64,000 bases of DNA from Rhodospirillales bacterium (lineage in GTDB: Bacteria; Pseudomonadota; Alphaproteobacteria; Acetobacterales; Acetobacteraceae): positions 35,722-99,721 of the forward strand of contig JANXSM010000045.1 in NCBI GenBank assembly GCA_025352665.1. Reading direction: 5' to 3'. Both the position numbers and the translations under genes were made by a program. This document shows, piece by piece, positions 45,022 to 53,510 of the stretch (the stretch's first letter is position 1; the number at the start of each line of letters is the position of its first letter). The notes beneath the pieces were generated by a model. The model was not told the origin of the DNA. It was given only the letters and a program-made list of their open reading frames with translations, and did not search any database.

Positions 45022-46050
45022 TTACTTCACGAGATCGCCCGCCTCGCGAGCGATGGCAGGGGATGTGTTCTTGTAGAGATCGGTGACGAGATCCTGGACC
45101 TCGGCGCCGGTGACAGGGTCGACTTCGAGTTGAGCCTTTTCGGCCTCGGCCTTGAACTCGGGGTCTTGGAAGGTTTCGTCAAAGGCTTTGCGCAGGGCTT
45201 CAACGCGCTCGGGGGGCACACCGGGGCCCGTGGCGTACGGACGGCCCATCACCTGGCGGGCGAAGACAAGGCGAAGGATCGCCTTTTTCTCCGGCGACAG
45301 CGGCAAGTCCATGACCAGCGGGACGTTGGGCAGATCGGGGTGTTTCTTGAGGCCGAGCTGCAGCAGGATGTTGATCTTGTGCTCTTCGATCCAGGATTTG
45401 CGCGTGCTCAGCAGGCTGGAATACGACCAGCCGCAGCGCCCCTGCACTTCGTCACGTTCCATGGCCAGCAGCACGTCGCCGCCGCCGGGATAGCCGGTGA
45501 CACCGCGGATCTTGGTGCCGAAGACGCCGTTGATGACGCGGACGAACTGCACGGTGTCGTCGGTCGGGCCTGTGCCACCCGCGGTCATTTCGCGGGTTTT
45601 CAGATCATCGATGCTGGTGATGCCGGTGCTGGCCCATGCGACGCAAAGGCTGGTTTCGTTGTTGGCGCTGGCGAGCCAGTTCATCTTGGTGGCGTCGAAC
45701 GTGCCGCCTTGCAGGCCCATCAGCGGATAGAACGCAGCCCCCCGGGCGAAGGTGGCGATGGCGCTGCCGTCTTTGGGCGCGCGCGTGTAGATGTAATTTG
45801 CGGCGCGCAGGCTGCCGGCACCTTCCATGTTCTGCGGCACCACGGTCGGGTCGCCGGGGATATGGCGGCCGAGGAACCGGGCGATCTGGCGCGCGTAGAC
45901 ATCGTAGGCGCCGCCGACGGAATACCCGATGTAGAGGTTGATTGTGCGGCCCTTGTAGAAGTCTGCAACCGGGTCGGCGCTGGCGGTTCCCATAGTGGCG
46001 ACAAGGGCGACCGCGGCTGCGCTCCATCGCAGAATTCGTTCTGAACGCAT
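45022..46050 (-). CDS. Tripartite tricarboxylate transporter substrate-binding protein (TctC type), set 2
   Basis: 342 residues. The signal peptide MRSERILRWSAAAVALVATMGTASA is followed by DPVADFYKGRTINLYIGYSVGGAYDVYARQIARFLGRHIPG, the Bug/TctC first strand and ligand loop. VPQNMEGAGSLRAANYIY and GYPGGGDVLLAMERDEVQG are further family positions. GGAGGACGCA precedes the ATG. It is divergent from the fused permease gene at 46234 and should feed it. The 35-bp candidate operator ends 31 bp upstream of its start. Confidence 0.9.
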   Translation of the reverse strand: MRSERILRWSAAAVALVATMGTASADPVADFYKGRTINLYIGYSVGGAYDVYARQIARFLGRHIPGDPTVVPQNMEGAGSLRAANYIYTRAPKDGSAIATFARGAAFYPLMGLQGGTFDATKMNWLASANNETSLCVAWASTGITSIDDLKTREMTAGGTGPTDDTVQFVRVINGVFGTKIRGVTGYPGGGDVLLAMERDEVQGRCGWSYSSLLSTRKSWIEEHKINILLQLGLKKHPDLPNVPLVMDLPLSPEKKAILRLVFARQVMGRPYATGPGVPPERVEALRKAFDETFQDPEFKAEAEKAQLEVDPVTGAEVQDLVTDLYKNTSPAIAREAGDLVK

Positions 46051-46081
46051 TGCGTCCTCCCTGAACTGTCTGCCGGCATGT

Positions 46082-46116
46082 GTCCGCCGTGCGCACCAAG
46101 TGGTAGCTGAGCGCAC
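46082..46116 (-). promoter_or_regulatory. Candidate IclR operator, tctC2 promoter
   Basis: On the minus strand: GTGCGC (46116-46111), 14 bases, then GTGCGC-ACG-GCGGAC (46096-46082), one deviation in the last half. It sits between divergent tctC2 and the fused tctAB gene. Confidence 0.65.
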
Positions 46117-46189
46117 AAACGCGGGCAAGTGTGGCTTGACGGGCATGATCTGATCGAAGACGGTCGCCAGCACAAAATCCACATCAATT

Positions 46190-46204
46190 GTGCGACAGGC
46201 GAAC
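46190..46204 (+). promoter_or_regulatory. Candidate IclR palindrome, tctAB fusion promoter
   Basis: GTGCGA-CAG-GCGAAC matches the palindrome core of the other sites with one deviation. The half-site expected 20 bp upstream is not conserved (GCACAA), so this is a weaker or differently bound site. It ends 29 bases before the ATG at 46234. Confidence 0.5.
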
Positions 46205-46233
46205 GTCGCCGTAGAGGAAAGTCCGGGTCAACG

Positions 46234-48255
46234 ATGGGTGGCGATATGTTCTCAATGGCCTGGCACGCGCTGGGCCTGATGATGGAGCCCATGCGGCTGG
46301 CGGTGTTGTGCCTGGGTGTGCTGATCGGGCTGGCGATCGGCGTGTTGCCCGGATTGAGTGGGATCGTCGGCATGGCGCTGCTCATTCCGTTTACGTACAA
46401 CATGGACGCGCCGACCTCCTTCGCCCTGCTGTTGGGCATGGCAGCAGTGATCACGTCCTCTGATTTCATCACGGCCATTCTGTTTGGTGTGCCAGGCCAT
46501 GTCGGTGCTGCCGCGACGGTGATCGACGGCCACGCCATGGCCCAGAAGGGTGAGGCTGGGCGAGCATTCGGGGCGGGGTTCGCAGCATCCTTGATGGGCG
46601 GGCTGGTGGGCGCGGTGGTGCTGTTCCTGTCCATTCCGGTGCTGCGGCCGGTGCTGCTATCGGTGGGATCGCCGGAGTTGCTGGGCTTCACCATCTTCGG
46701 CATGTCGATGGTGGCGACTTTGAGCGGCAAGGCCCCCTTAAAGGGCCTGACCGCGGCGGCGGTGGGCGTGATGCTGTCGATGGTGGGCGACAAGGCGCCC
46801 GGCGGCACGCTGCGGTGGACGTTCGACACCGAGTACCTCTACGACGGGCTGTCGCTGATCCCGTTCACCCTCGGCATCTTCGCGCTGCCGGAATTGGCTG
46901 AAATGTCGGTCAATCGGCTGACTATCGCGCGGGGCGAGGCGGCGGAGATCGGGCTGTCGAGCCAATGGCAGGGCGTGCGCGACGTTGGGCGGCATTGGTG
47001 GCTGGTGGTGCGCTGCTCGCTGCTTGGCACGGGGCTCGGCGCCATTCCCGGCATCGGCTCGGCCGTAATCGACTGGATCGCCTATGGTTATGCCCAGCGC
47101 AGCGAAAAGAACCCGGAGACGTTCGGCACCGGCGACGTGCGCGGCGTGATCGCGCCGGAGGCTTCGAACAACGCCAAGGAAGGCGGCCATCTGGTGCCCA
47201 CCCTGGCCTTCGGCGTGCCCGCCGGCGCCTCGATGGCGCTGCTGCTCGGCGCATTGCTGATCCACGGCCTGACGCCAGGCCCGGAGATGCTCACCAAACA
47301 TCTCGATATCACCTACACAATCGTGTGGAGCCTGACGCTCGCGCATGTGATCGGCGCCGTCATCTGCTTGCTTGGCAGCAAATGGCTGGCGCGCATTGCC
47401 CGAATTCCCCCCGACATCCTGCTGCCAGTGGTGCTCTGTCTGGTGCTGGTGGCGGCCTATCAGGGCACGCATGATTGGGGCGACCTGTATGCGCTGATCG
47501 GCTTCGGCATCGTCGGCTGGATCATGAAGCAGCTGGACTGGCCGCGGCCGCCGCTGGTGCTGGGGTTCGTGGTGGGCGAGACGTTCGAGCGCTATCTGTT
47601 CATTTCGACGCAACTATATGGCTGGCAGTGGATCCTGCGGCCGGTTGTCATCGTGATCTTCGTTGGCGTGGGCTGGGCGCTGTATGCGCCAATGAAGCGG
47701 ATGGCGCGCAACGTGTTCGGCCAGATCCGTCGTGTGAGCCGCACGCGCCGCGAATTCTCGGCCGGCGCATTGTTCACGCCCGCGATCATTCTAGCGATTC
47801 TGGGGGCGATCGGCATGGCCTGGCAGTGGCCGCGCCCGGCGCAACTGGTGCCGCTGACGGCCTGCGGCGTGGCGCTGTTGATGGCCTGCCTCAACCTGGT
47901 GAACGAGGTGTTCGGCGCACCCGAGGCGGCGGGTGCGGCGCATGGTGGCGCGGTGGCCATGGGCTGCGATCTGCCCAATCGCGTGGTGCAGACACGCGCA
48001 GCCGGGTTCTTTGCCTGGATGGTGGGTTTCGTGGCGCTGGTCGCCGTCATCGGGTTCCTGCCTGCCATCGTGGTGTTCGTGATCGCGAACATGACGCTGG
48101 GCTACGGCAAACGCTGGTCCACCGCGGTGCTCAGCGGCGCCGGCGTGGGACTGTTCTGCTGGCTGGTGTTCCACGTGCTGCTGCAGGTGATCTGGCCCGA
48201 GTCGCTGCTCGGCGACTGGCTGCCCACGTGGCGGGCAGCGAGCGGGTTTATTTGA
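46234..48255 (+). CDS. TctA-TctB fusion permease, set 2
   Basis: 673 residues. Residues 1-500 are TctA: LIGLAIGVLPGLSGIVGMALLIPFTYN, ILFGVPGHVGAAATVIDGHAMAQKGEAGRA, and the second-half repeat GAIPGIGSAVIDWIAYGYAQRSEKNPETFGTGD with APEASNNAKEGGHLVPTLAFGVPAGASMA. From about 540 to the end there are further membrane segments (FTPAIILAILGAIGMAW, AAGFFAWMVGFVALVAVIGFLPAIVVFVIANM, LFCWLVFHVLLQVIWP) that look like a TctB subunit fused in frame. Set 1 has the two as separate genes. An ATG at 46246 is an alternative start. Confidence 0.9.
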   Translation: MGGDMFSMAWHALGLMMEPMRLAVLCLGVLIGLAIGVLPGLSGIVGMALLIPFTYNMDAPTSFALLLGMAAVITSSDFITAILFGVPGHVGAAATVIDGHAMAQKGEAGRAFGAGFAASLMGGLVGAVVLFLSIPVLRPVLLSVGSPELLGFTIFGMSMVATLSGKAPLKGLTAAAVGVMLSMVGDKAPGGTLRWTFDTEYLYDGLSLIPFTLGIFALPELAEMSVNRLTIARGEAAEIGLSSQWQGVRDVGRHWWLVVRCSLLGTGLGAIPGIGSAVIDWIAYGYAQRSEKNPETFGTGDVRGVIAPEASNNAKEGGHLVPTLAFGVPAGASMALLLGALLIHGLTPGPEMLTKHLDITYTIVWSLTLAHVIGAVICLLGSKWLARIARIPPDILLPVVLCLVLVAAYQGTHDWGDLYALIGFGIVGWIMKQLDWPRPPLVLGFVVGETFERYLFISTQLYGWQWILRPVVIVIFVGVGWALYAPMKRMARNVFGQIRRVSRTRREFSAGALFTPAIILAILGAIGMAWQWPRPAQLVPLTACGVALLMACLNLVNEVFGAPEAAGAAHGGAVAMGCDLPNRVVQTRAAGFFAWMVGFVALVAVIGFLPAIVVFVIANMTLGYGKRWSTAVLSGAGVGLFCWLVFHVLLQVIWPESLLGDWLPTWRAASGFI

Positions 48256-48349
48256 CAAAAAACGAAGCAGGTCGCTGCTCTGTGCTCGCTGCACTGGTGC
48301 GGCCGGAGGGGCTTCGTCAGTCTGCTCCGCTGATGGTGGGGAACGGGCG

Positions 48350-49561
48350 ATGCAGAAGTTGGTGAGCGAGCCTATGGGGGTAGTGGCAGCGCCGGTGCGG
48401 GCCACGGTGTTCCCGATCCTCGTGGCACTCAGCATCAGCCATATGCTCAACGACACGATGCAATCGCTGATCCCGGCGATGTATCCGATGCTGAAGGGCA
48501 GCCTGCACCTGGATTTCAGCCAGGTCGGCATGATCACCCTGGCTTTCCAGGTCACTGCCTCGCTGTTGCAGCCGATGGTGGGCCTGTTCACCGACCGGCG
48601 GCCGATGCCCTATTCGCTGTCTGTGGGCATGGGCTTCACCTTCGTAGGTCTGCTGATGCTGTCGCGGGCCGATAGCTTCTGGTCGGTGGTGGCGGCGGCC
48701 TGCCTGGTCGGCATGGGTTCGTCGGTGTTTCACCCAGAGAGCAGCCGCATGGCGCGGTTGGCATCCGGCGGCAGGCCCGGGCTGGCGCAGTCGCTGTTCC
48801 AATTGGGCGGCAACGCAGGCTCGGCGATCGGGCCGCTGCTCGCAGCCTATGTGGTGCTGCCGCGCGGGCAGGGTGCGATCGCCTGGCTGTCGCTGGTGGC
48901 GCTGCTGACGATGACCATCCTGGGTTTCGTGGGCAATTGGTATGCCGGTCAGCGCCGACGGCCGGGCGGCATACGGATCGCGTTGCCGGCCCCCGATCTC
49001 GGCCCACTGCGGGTGGGGATCAGCGTCGGCCTGCTGATGTTGCTGATGGTTTCGAAGTTCTTCTACATGGCCAGCCTGAACAATTACTACACGTTCTACC
49101 TGATTGACCGCTTTCACGCCGATGTGCAGCATGCGCAGACGTTGCTGTTCGTGTTTCTCGCAGCGGTTGCGGCGGGCACGATCATCGGCGGTCCGCTGGG
49201 CGACCACATCGGCCGCCGGCGTGTGATCTGGCTGTCGATTCTGGGCGTCCTGCCGTTCACGCTGGTACTGCCTTATGCCAATCTGTTTTGGACGGTGGCG
49301 TTGACGGTGCCGATCGGCGTGATCCTGGCCTCGGCTTTCCCGGCGATCCTGGTGTATGCGCAGGAATTGCTGCCGGGGAAGGTTGGAATGATCTCGGGCC
49401 TGTTTTTCGGTTTTGCATTCGGTCTCGGCGGATTGGGCGCGGCGACGCTCGGCTTCGTGGCAGATGCCACCAGCGTGGAGACTGTGTTTCAGATCTGCGC
49501 GTTCCTGCCGATCCTGGGCTTGCTGGGGGTATTCCTGCCGGACCTGCACCGCAGGGGTTAG
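48350..49561 (+). CDS. MFS transporter, fosmidomycin-resistance (Fsr) type
   Basis: 403 residues with about 12 membrane segments. The start VFPILVALSISHMLNDTMQSLIPAMYPMLK and VGMGSSVFHPESSRMARLASGGRPGLAQSLFQLGGNAGSAIGPLLAA are characteristic of the Fsr branch. RRRVIWLSILGVLPFTLVLP and FAFGLGGLGAATLGFVADATSVETVF lie in the second half. The substrate is unknown; export of a toxic aromatic is possible given the neighbouring uptake system. It lies 94 bp after the TctAB fusion gene. Confidence 0.9.
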   Translation: MQKLVSEPMGVVAAPVRATVFPILVALSISHMLNDTMQSLIPAMYPMLKGSLHLDFSQVGMITLAFQVTASLLQPMVGLFTDRRPMPYSLSVGMGFTFVGLLMLSRADSFWSVVAAACLVGMGSSVFHPESSRMARLASGGRPGLAQSLFQLGGNAGSAIGPLLAAYVVLPRGQGAIAWLSLVALLTMTILGFVGNWYAGQRRRPGGIRIALPAPDLGPLRVGISVGLLMLLMVSKFFYMASLNNYYTFYLIDRFHADVQHAQTLLFVFLAAVAAGTIIGGPLGDHIGRRRVIWLSILGVLPFTLVLPYANLFWTVALTVPIGVILASAFPAILVYAQELLPGKVGMISGLFFGFAFGLGGLGAATLGFVADATSVETVFQICAFLPILGLLGVFLPDLHRRG

Positions 49562-49636
49562 CCGGGTCTGGTGGCGGGACGGCGCTCGGTGGAATTTCGC
49601 ACAAAATCACATCGCCGCTCCATGATTCGAACTGGA

Positions 49637-50829
49637 TCACGATGCCATGCGGCCCGGCAGCAAGACGGGCAAGGGCGGGGAGTTCCAGGCATTCTGGTAG
49701 ATTTCGCGGGCCAGGTTGTCGAGCGGGATCACCCGCTCGGCCGCCCCAGGGTGATCGCCTCCTTCGGCATGCCGAACGCCACGCAATTTGCCTCGTCCTG
49801 CGCGATGGTGGCGGCCCCGGATTTGCGCATTTCCAACAGGCTGCGGGCACCGTCGTCGCCAATGCCGGTCATGATGATGCCGAGCGCGTTGCGGCCGGCC
49901 GTATAGATGGCTGAGCGGAACAGTACGTCGACCAATGGGCGGTGGCGGGCGACCAGCATGTGAAAGTTGCCAGGCGCAATCGGGGCGCAACTGTGCAGCA
50001 CCGTGTCACCGTCCACGGCTTCGCGAAGCTCCATGGCCGATAGCGAGTCGAGGCGCCGGGCCAGGGCTGCGGTGAATTTTTCCGGCATGTGCTGGACGAT
50101 GACGACCTCCGGGCTGTCGGCGGGTAGGGCCTCGAGGATTTCATGCAACGACTCGGTGACTCCGGTGGAGGCGCCGATGCACGCCACGAGCTCGGTGGTG
50201 TGCGCCATAGCGCGGCCCTCGATGGGAGGAGCGAGCATGACGTCGGCGGTGAGATTCTGCTGCGGTCCGGCCCGGTTCCGGTCATCGCGCGGATTGCAAT
50301 CCCCACGTGGATGGCGGTGCGGACGCAGCCGCGCGCCGCCGGCGGTCTTTACCACGTCACAGATGGTCATGCGGCTCTCCAGCAGGTGCTGGGCCGCGTC
50401 GAGCTTTGACTTGAGGATAATTTCGACGGTACTGGCCTCCAGCGCCTGCATCAAGGTCTCGGAGCCGGCTTCGGTCAGGGTGGAGCACATCGCCACCGGG
50501 ATCCGCCGCCGGGCATGGTCGGGGCCTCGGCCATCGTCGGCGATGCTGACCAGGACTTCGGCGCCGGTGTGTCGCGCCGACAAGGTAATGCGGCCGCCGC
50601 TGGGTTTGCCCGCAGCCCGGCGGACCTCTGGCATCTCGAGCCCATGGTCGATGGCATTGCGCAGCAGATGCACCAGCGGGTCGGCCAGCTTCTCGATGAC
50701 GGCCTTGTTGAGCTCGCCGTTCATGGAGAGCGAAAGTTCGGCCGTGCAGCTGGAGAGCTGCGTAGTTCGTCGGCCATCACCGCGAAGCCGCGACCGGTCT
50801 CGTCGGCGCGTCCGGATGGCTGTCAGCAT
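49637..50829 (-). pseudogene. Chemotaxis gene fossil: MCP, CheA and CheB remnants joined
   Basis: Reading from 50829 down, a short piece in one frame ([17 protein letters not shown], about 50798-50750) matches the MCP signalling tip. A second frame then gives CheA histidine-kinase text, [25 protein letters not shown] and [11 protein letters not shown]. CheB receiver-end text follows ([16 protein letters not shown]) and then a near-complete CheB methylesterase domain with [15 protein letters not shown] and [11 protein letters not shown], the Ser-His-Asp triad. CheB's last strand [16 protein letters not shown] is in another frame after one missing G near 49742. The mixture shows deletions that fused parts of a chemotaxis cluster and then decayed. 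Confidence 0.8.
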
Positions 50830-50848
50830 TGAACGAAGGGTTAAACGC

Positions 50849-52663
50849 TCAGCCGTGCAGGCTGAATAGGTCGACTCCGAGGGGTGTCAGACGCTGGGCG
50901 ACGGCGGCGCTGGCGAGGCCGCGCAGCAGCAGGCGGCCACGATAGGCGTGCAGGGCGGCTGCGAGCCGGGTCAGCCGCGGTTCGGGCAGCCTGTGTCCGG
51001 CTTCCCAACGGCAGCTGTGCAGGGCCAGGATGGCGCCGCCTGCCATGTCCATGTCGATGCGCGGCAGCTCGAGGTCGTCGATCACGAAGCCGATGCCGCG
51101 GCAGTGGGGCCGCAGATGCTGGCTGATCTCAAGCACCCGGCTATGCGGCACGCCCGGTGGCAGGCCGGTAATGAGCAGCAGCAGGCGCTGGTGCAGGCGT
51201 GGATCGCGCCTAGCCAGATGGTCGATATATGCATCCATCCGGCGGCGGGTGAGGAACAGGGCAAAGGGAACTTCGACCAGCAGTTTCTGTGCATCGGTGG
51301 GCGCGTCCGCCTGTGCCGCGGCGAAATCCAGAGCACGCTCCGCAAGCTCCGGCGGGATTGGCTGCGGGCCAGTGGGGGCGGTGTGGCCTGGGTGGAGCAG
51401 GTATTGGGCGACCGGCCTGGCATCGTCGCGCGCGAAGATCGGCTCCAGCGCCCAGTGGTCGGCGGCAAGGCGGGCGGCGAGGCACGCCTGTGCTTCGCGT
51501 TCGGCGGCGGCGAGCTGGGTTGCGAGGACGGCGGGGTCGTTGGTTTCGGCGACGCGGGCGACGGTGGCGCTGACTTGGGCTACGGCAGGATCGATCCCCT
51601 GGCCGATCAGGCGGTGGCGGATATCTCGCGCCATGGCGGCGGCGCGAAAACTGGCTTCGTCCTCCGAAGCGTCGGCGAAGCAGACTAGGAAGCCGTTGTC
51701 CTCGCTGCGCGACCAGGTGTCCCGGGGGCCCACATTCTTGCGGATGATGTGCTCGGCGGTATCCATCGCGCGGTCGGCCAGGGCCGTCCAGCGCGGACCG
51801 ATCGTGGCCTTCACGTCGTCGAGGCCGACGAAGCGGATCTTGCCGGCGATCTGGAAGCGTCCTTGCGGCTGGGGGACCGCGTCGGCTGCGTGATGGGGGG
51901 CGGTGGGAGTGAGGGTAAGGACGCAGAAACGCTGCCGGCTTTGCTGAACAACGGGCACAGCGCTGGCTCGCACGTCGATCGTGCTGGCGTCAGGGCGGCG
52001 CAGCTGGAGGGTGATGTGGTAGGGTTGCAAATCGGTTTGCTGCAGCGTGTTTGCTTGGCTGGCCTTGGTCGCGCTTGGGGGGGCTGTGAAATCGAACAGG
52101 CTTCGGCCGACCAAGCTGGCGGCGTTGCTGTTGAGCAGGCGGTCGAAGGCCGGGTTGGTCATGAGGAAACGGCCATTGAGTGCCGTGATGGCGACCGCGG
52201 CCTCCACGGCTGTGAAGGCGCGGGCAAGCAGTTGCTGGGCCGCTTCCTGGCGTTCCTGTTCGACATGTTGGGCGGAGATGTCGCGGCCGAGCAGCACCAT
52301 ATGGGTGCAGGCACCGTTATGCGCGGTGGTGGGCATGAGATGCACGCTCAGCCAGATCGGACCGGTCGCCGCTTCGGGCCAGCGGCAGGGCAGCGCCGCA
52401 TGCAGCGGCTGGGCGGCGCGCAGCGCTGCGGTGAGATTGGCCCGCAAGTCGGCGTCGATGGTTTCTCCGAACAGAGCGGACAGCCGGTCGCCAATCCAGG
52501 CCTGTCTCGTTCTGCCGGTGAGACGACAGAAGACGTCGTTGGCGTGCACGACCATCGGGTCTTCGGCCCTGTCTCGCTCGAGGACGAGGATGATGCCGTC
52601 GGCCTGTTCGAGCGCGCGCGCGATGATGTCGGAAACGTCGGCCAGAAGAGCTAAGCCGTACAT
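50849..52663 (-). CDS. PAS-domain signalling protein with degenerate C-terminal domains
   Basis: 604 residues. Two PAS domains: about 10-130 ([27 protein letters not shown]) and about 150-260 ([23 protein letters not shown]). Residues 280-400 recall a GGDEF-like or MHYT-linked fold but lack a GGDEF motif. The last 150 residues ([20 protein letters not shown] to [13 protein letters not shown]) have the rhythm of an EAL domain without the EAL motif. It is probably a sensor whose output is protein-protein contact, not c-di-GMP turnover. It lies 20 bp before the chemotaxis fossil on the same strand and may once have served it. Confidence 0.75.
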   Translation of the reverse strand: MYGLALLADVSDIIARALEQADGIILVLERDRAEDPMVVHANDVFCRLTGRTRQAWIGDRLSALFGETIDADLRANLTAALRAAQPLHAALPCRWPEAATGPIWLSVHLMPTTAHNGACTHMVLLGRDISAQHVEQERQEAAQQLLARAFTAVEAAVAITALNGRFLMTNPAFDRLLNSNAASLVGRSLFDFTAPPSATKASQANTLQQTDLQPYHITLQLRRPDASTIDVRASAVPVVQQSRQRFCVLTLTPTAPHHAADAVPQPQGRFQIAGKIRFVGLDDVKATIGPRWTALADRAMDTAEHIIRKNVGPRDTWSRSEDNGFLVCFADASEDEASFRAAAMARDIRHRLIGQGIDPAVAQVSATVARVAETNDPAVLATQLAAAEREAQACLAARLAADHWALEPIFARDDARPVAQYLLHPGHTAPTGPQPIPPELAERALDFAAAQADAPTDAQKLLVEVPFALFLTRRRMDAYIDHLARRDPRLHQRLLLLITGLPPGVPHSRVLEISQHLRPHCRGIGFVIDDLELPRIDMDMAGGAILALHSCRWEAGHRLPEPRLTRLAAALHAYRGRLLLRGLASAAVAQRLTPLGVDLFSLHG

Positions 52664-52763
52664 GAGTGACTTTGGTCCTCCCGAAGCGTGTATTTCTAGG
52701 GCGGCGGTGTTAACGAACCATGAACCACACCCGCATCAGCACAGCGCCGCCGGAGGACACACA

Positions 52764-53138
52764 GTGACCGACACGCCGACTGCGGCGCCCGCGCCGATCG
52801 AAGGCATCGATGGCTGGCATGCGCATGTCTATTATGACCCGGCGACGACGCGCGCGCGGGCGGCGGTGTTGCGAGGTTGGGTGGAGGAGGGGTTCAATGT
52901 GATGTTGGGTCGGTGGCACGACGTCAAGGTCGGTCCGCATCCGCAGGCGATGTATCAGATTCTGTTTAAGAATGCAGACTTCCCCCGTCTGGTGCCGTTT
53001 CTGGCGCTCAATCGCATGGGTCTTGACGTGCTCGTGCATCCCAATACCGACGATGAATATGCCGATCACATGGACCACGCACTTTGGCTGGGCCGGACGT
53101 TGCTCCTGGATGGATCGATGCTCAAGCACCGCGGGTAG
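52764..53138 (+). CDS. DOPA 4,5-dioxygenase family protein
   Basis: 124 residues, a small cytoplasmic protein of the DOPA 4,5-dioxygenase family (extradiol cleavage in fungi; unknown substrates in bacteria). Conserved pieces are GWHAHVYYDP near residue 17, VGPHPQAMYQILF, and VLVHPNTDDEYADHMDHALWLG, which supply the conserved His residues. GTG 52764 follows GGAGGA at 52752 by six bases. It is divergent from the PAS gene with a 100-bp gap. A role in catechol chemistry linked to the island is possible but not shown. Confidence 0.9.
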   Translation: MTDTPTAAPAPIEGIDGWHAHVYYDPATTRARAAVLRGWVEEGFNVMLGRWHDVKVGPHPQAMYQILFKNADFPRLVPFLALNRMGLDVLVHPNTDDEYADHMDHALWLGRTLLLDGSMLKHRG

Positions 53139-53291
53139 TTTGGGTGCGAATTAAAGAAGATGTTACGATTTCGGTTTAATAAACATTCCGTTAGCTTCAC
53201 ATTAACCAATTGCAACCTAAACCAGGGCACGCTTTAGTGATGGCATGCAGGCGAGATCATCTACCTGCTAACGACGTTATGTGAGCGTAAA

Positions 53292-53462
53292 ATGATCGAG
53301 AAAAATATCGCTCTTCCAGCAACGCCCGCCAATCGGACAGGGGAAATGTTAGTTCGTTTCATGAGTCGGGAAATATACGGCATGCCTGTGGCCGTCGTGG
53401 CCTGCGCCGTGGCTGCTGTTGTGCTCGGTTGTCTGTTGGCGATGACCACAGCGGGGCGTTGA
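53292..53462 (+). CDS. Small single-pass membrane protein
   Basis: 56 residues. It starts MIEKNIALPATPANRTGE, has a basic stretch (RFMSREIYG), then one membrane segment MPVAVVACAVAAVVLGCLLAM and a short TTAGR tail. The codon usage and a clear helix support a real gene. About 150 bases of AT-rich sequence lie upstream, including TTAATAAACATTCCG and AGCTTCACATTAACC, suitable for a promoter. The function is unknown. Confidence 0.6.
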   Translation: MIEKNIALPATPANRTGEMLVRFMSREIYGMPVAVVACAVAAVVLGCLLAMTTAGR

Positions 53463-53510
53463 GGTGGGCCCGCCGAAGCCTGTCGTCGATGTCTCAGCGC
53501 CAGGCGACAA

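Noticed and set aside
49593..49608. TTTCGCACAAAAT after the MFS gene, similar to the IclR half-site
   Set aside because: Only the outer half-site is present; the palindrome expected 20 bp away is missing in both directions and no gene start follows. Treated as chance or a relic.
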